From: Variovorax sp. S12S4
GTDB lineage: Bacteria > Pseudomonadota > Gammaproteobacteria > Burkholderiales > Burkholderiaceae_C
Direction of reading: 5' to 3'
DNA length: 64,000 nt
NCBI RefSeq assembly: GCF_023195515.1
Contig: NZ_JALPKR020000002.1
Coordinates: forward strand, 3,015,001-3,079,000
The translations under genes were made by a program, and so were the position numbers. Positions 63,074 to 64,000 of this stretch are shown here, piece by piece. Every line of letters begins with the position of its first letter. Within the stretch, counting starts at the first letter, position 1. The notes beneath the pieces are model-generated. The model saw only the letters and a program-made list of their open reading frames with translations. It did no database searches and was not told the origin of the DNA.

Positions 63074-64000
63074 ATGACGACGGCTGCCGAGATCGAACAT
63101 CTCCAACAACACGGTCTGTATTCGGGTGCCGACGAGCACGATGCCTGCGGCGTCGGCTTCGTGGCGCACATCAAAGGCGAGAAAAGCCATGCGATCGTGC
63201 TGCAGGGCCTGAAGATCCTCGAAAATCTCGACCATCGCGGCGCAGTGGGCGCTGACAAGCTCATGGGCGACGGCGCGGGCATCCTGATCCAGCTGCCCGA
63301 CCATCTGTACCGCGAAGAAATGGCCAAGCAGGGCGTCACGCTGCCGCCCCCCGGCGAATACGGCGTCGGCATGATCTTCCTGCCCAAGGAACACGCGTCG
63401 CGCGAAGCCTGCGAGCAGGAAATGGAGCGCGCCATCAAGGCCGAAGGCCAGGTGCTGCTCGGCTGGCGCGACGTGCCGGTCAACCGCGACATGCCGATGT
63501 CGCCCACCGTGCGCGCCAAGGAGCCGCTGCTGCGCCAGGTGTTCATCGGCCGTGGCAACGACGTGATCGTGCAGGACGCGCTCGAGCGCAAGCTCTACGT
63601 CATCCGCAAGACGGCCAGCGCCAACATCCAGCGTTTGAAGCTCAAGCACAGCAAGGAATACTACGTTCCCAGCATGTCGAGCCGCACCGTGGTCTACAAG
63701 GGCCTGCTGCTGGCCGACCAGGTGGGTACCTATTACCTCGACCTGCAGGACAAGCGCTGCATCTCGGCCCTTGGCCTCGTGCACCAGCGCTTCTCGACCA
63801 ACACTTTCCCTGAATGGCCGCTGGCCCACCCGTACCGCTATGTCGCCCACAACGGCGAAATCAACACGGTCAAGGGCAACTACAACTGGATGAAGGCGCG
63901 CGAAGGCGTGATGTCTTCGCCCGTGCTCGGCGCCGACCTCCAGAAGCTGTACCCCATCAGCTTTGCCGGCCAGTCCGACACCGCCACGTTCGACAACTGC
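63074..64000 (+). CDS. gltB: Glutamate synthase large subunit GltB, 5' part
   Basis: GltB, with GltD, makes glutamate from glutamine and 2-oxoglutarate using NADPH. Only the first 309 residues are present; the frame is open at the window edge. Cys25 in DACGVGFVAHI becomes the N-terminal nucleophile after propeptide cleavage, as in class II glutamine amidotransferases. The domain continues with LDHRGAVGADKLMGDGAGIL, HQRFSTNTFPEWPLAHPYRY and VAHNGEINTVKGN. GAAGGAG (63061-63067) precedes the ATG. A sigma-54-type promoter lies 46 bases upstream. Confidence 0.96.
   Translation, partial: MTTAAEIEHLQQHGLYSGADEHDACGVGFVAHIKGEKSHAIVLQGLKILENLDHRGAVGADKLMGDGAGILIQLPDHLYREEMAKQGVTLPPPGEYGVGMIFLPKEHASREACEQEMERAIKAEGQVLLGWRDVPVNRDMPMSPTVRAKEPLLRQVFIGRGNDVIVQDALERKLYVIRKTASANIQRLKLKHSKEYYVPSMSSRTVVYKGLLLADQVGTYYLDLQDKRCISALGLVHQRFSTNTFPEWPLAHPYRYVAHNGEINTVKGNYNWMKAREGVMSSPVLGADLQKLYPISFAGQSDTATFDNC

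Overview
The window looks like chromosomal DNA from a GC-rich betaproteobacterium of the Comamonadaceae, most likely Variovorax or a close relative. This is inferred from gene content and order (cytochrome c4 - resB - ccsA - msrPQ; lysA - lptM / cyaY; mrcA / pilMNOPQ - aroK - aroB - dgt - gltB) and from the protein sequences, not from a database search. The right two thirds (about 25.3-64 kb) is dense and mostly housekeeping or outer-membrane in character. The left third (about 1-25 kb) is accessory: resistance and catabolic genes, regulators, small orphan genes and gene debris.

Region 1 (1-4.9 kb) is an arsenic-resistance operon: a tail fragment possibly from arsR, the arsB efflux pump, arsC, arsH, an MFS exporter and an ArsO-like flavoprotein, all on the + strand and tightly packed. 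Region 2 (4.9-12.8 kb) holds a truncated small gene, a LysR regulator with a striking nested operator, an NmrA-type NAD(P)-binding protein, a Tat-exported serine hydrolase, two immunity-like small genes, a PAP2-type membrane protein, a small secreted protein and a frameshifted GMC oxidoreductase. Region 3 (12.8-20.8 kb) is a patchy catabolic cluster: an HTH-GAF protein, an NTF2-SDR fusion (frameshifted) divergent from an HxlR regulator, two alpha/beta hydrolases, a cytochrome P450 with a DoxX-like membrane protein, and a large AraC-type regulator. The regulator gene and the GMC gene share an upstream direct-repeat motif. Region 4 (20.9-25.3 kb) is an island of remnants and orphans: a phosphatase-like ArsC relative, an IS66 fragment, two paralogous small proteins, an orphan response regulator and a possible small RNA with a strong terminator.

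Region 5 (25.3-35.8 kb) is about metal or siderophore uptake: three TonB-dependent receptors, a DUF4198-like periplasmic protein, a PepSY membrane protein with a 59-residue membrane partner, and a phospholipase D-family lipoprotein. Two receptors have Fur-box-like dyads upstream. Region 6 (35.8-51.3 kb) has metK, two lipid A-type acyltransferases, an alpha/beta hydrolase, engB, cytochrome c4, the ResB-CcsA cytochrome c assembly pair, MsrPQ, lysA, an LptM-like lipoprotein, cyaY and mrcA. Region 7 (51.5-64 kb) is one long + strand run: pilMNOPQ, aroK, aroB, dgt, an MFS transporter, a DUF1415 protein, a methyltransferase-like protein, a RAYT transposase, and the start of gltB behind a sigma-54-like promoter.

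Five genes carry frameshifts that sit exactly on G/C homopolymer runs. Either these are homopolymer sequencing errors or the accessory genes are decaying; raw reads would settle it. No rRNA, tRNA or CRISPR array was seen.
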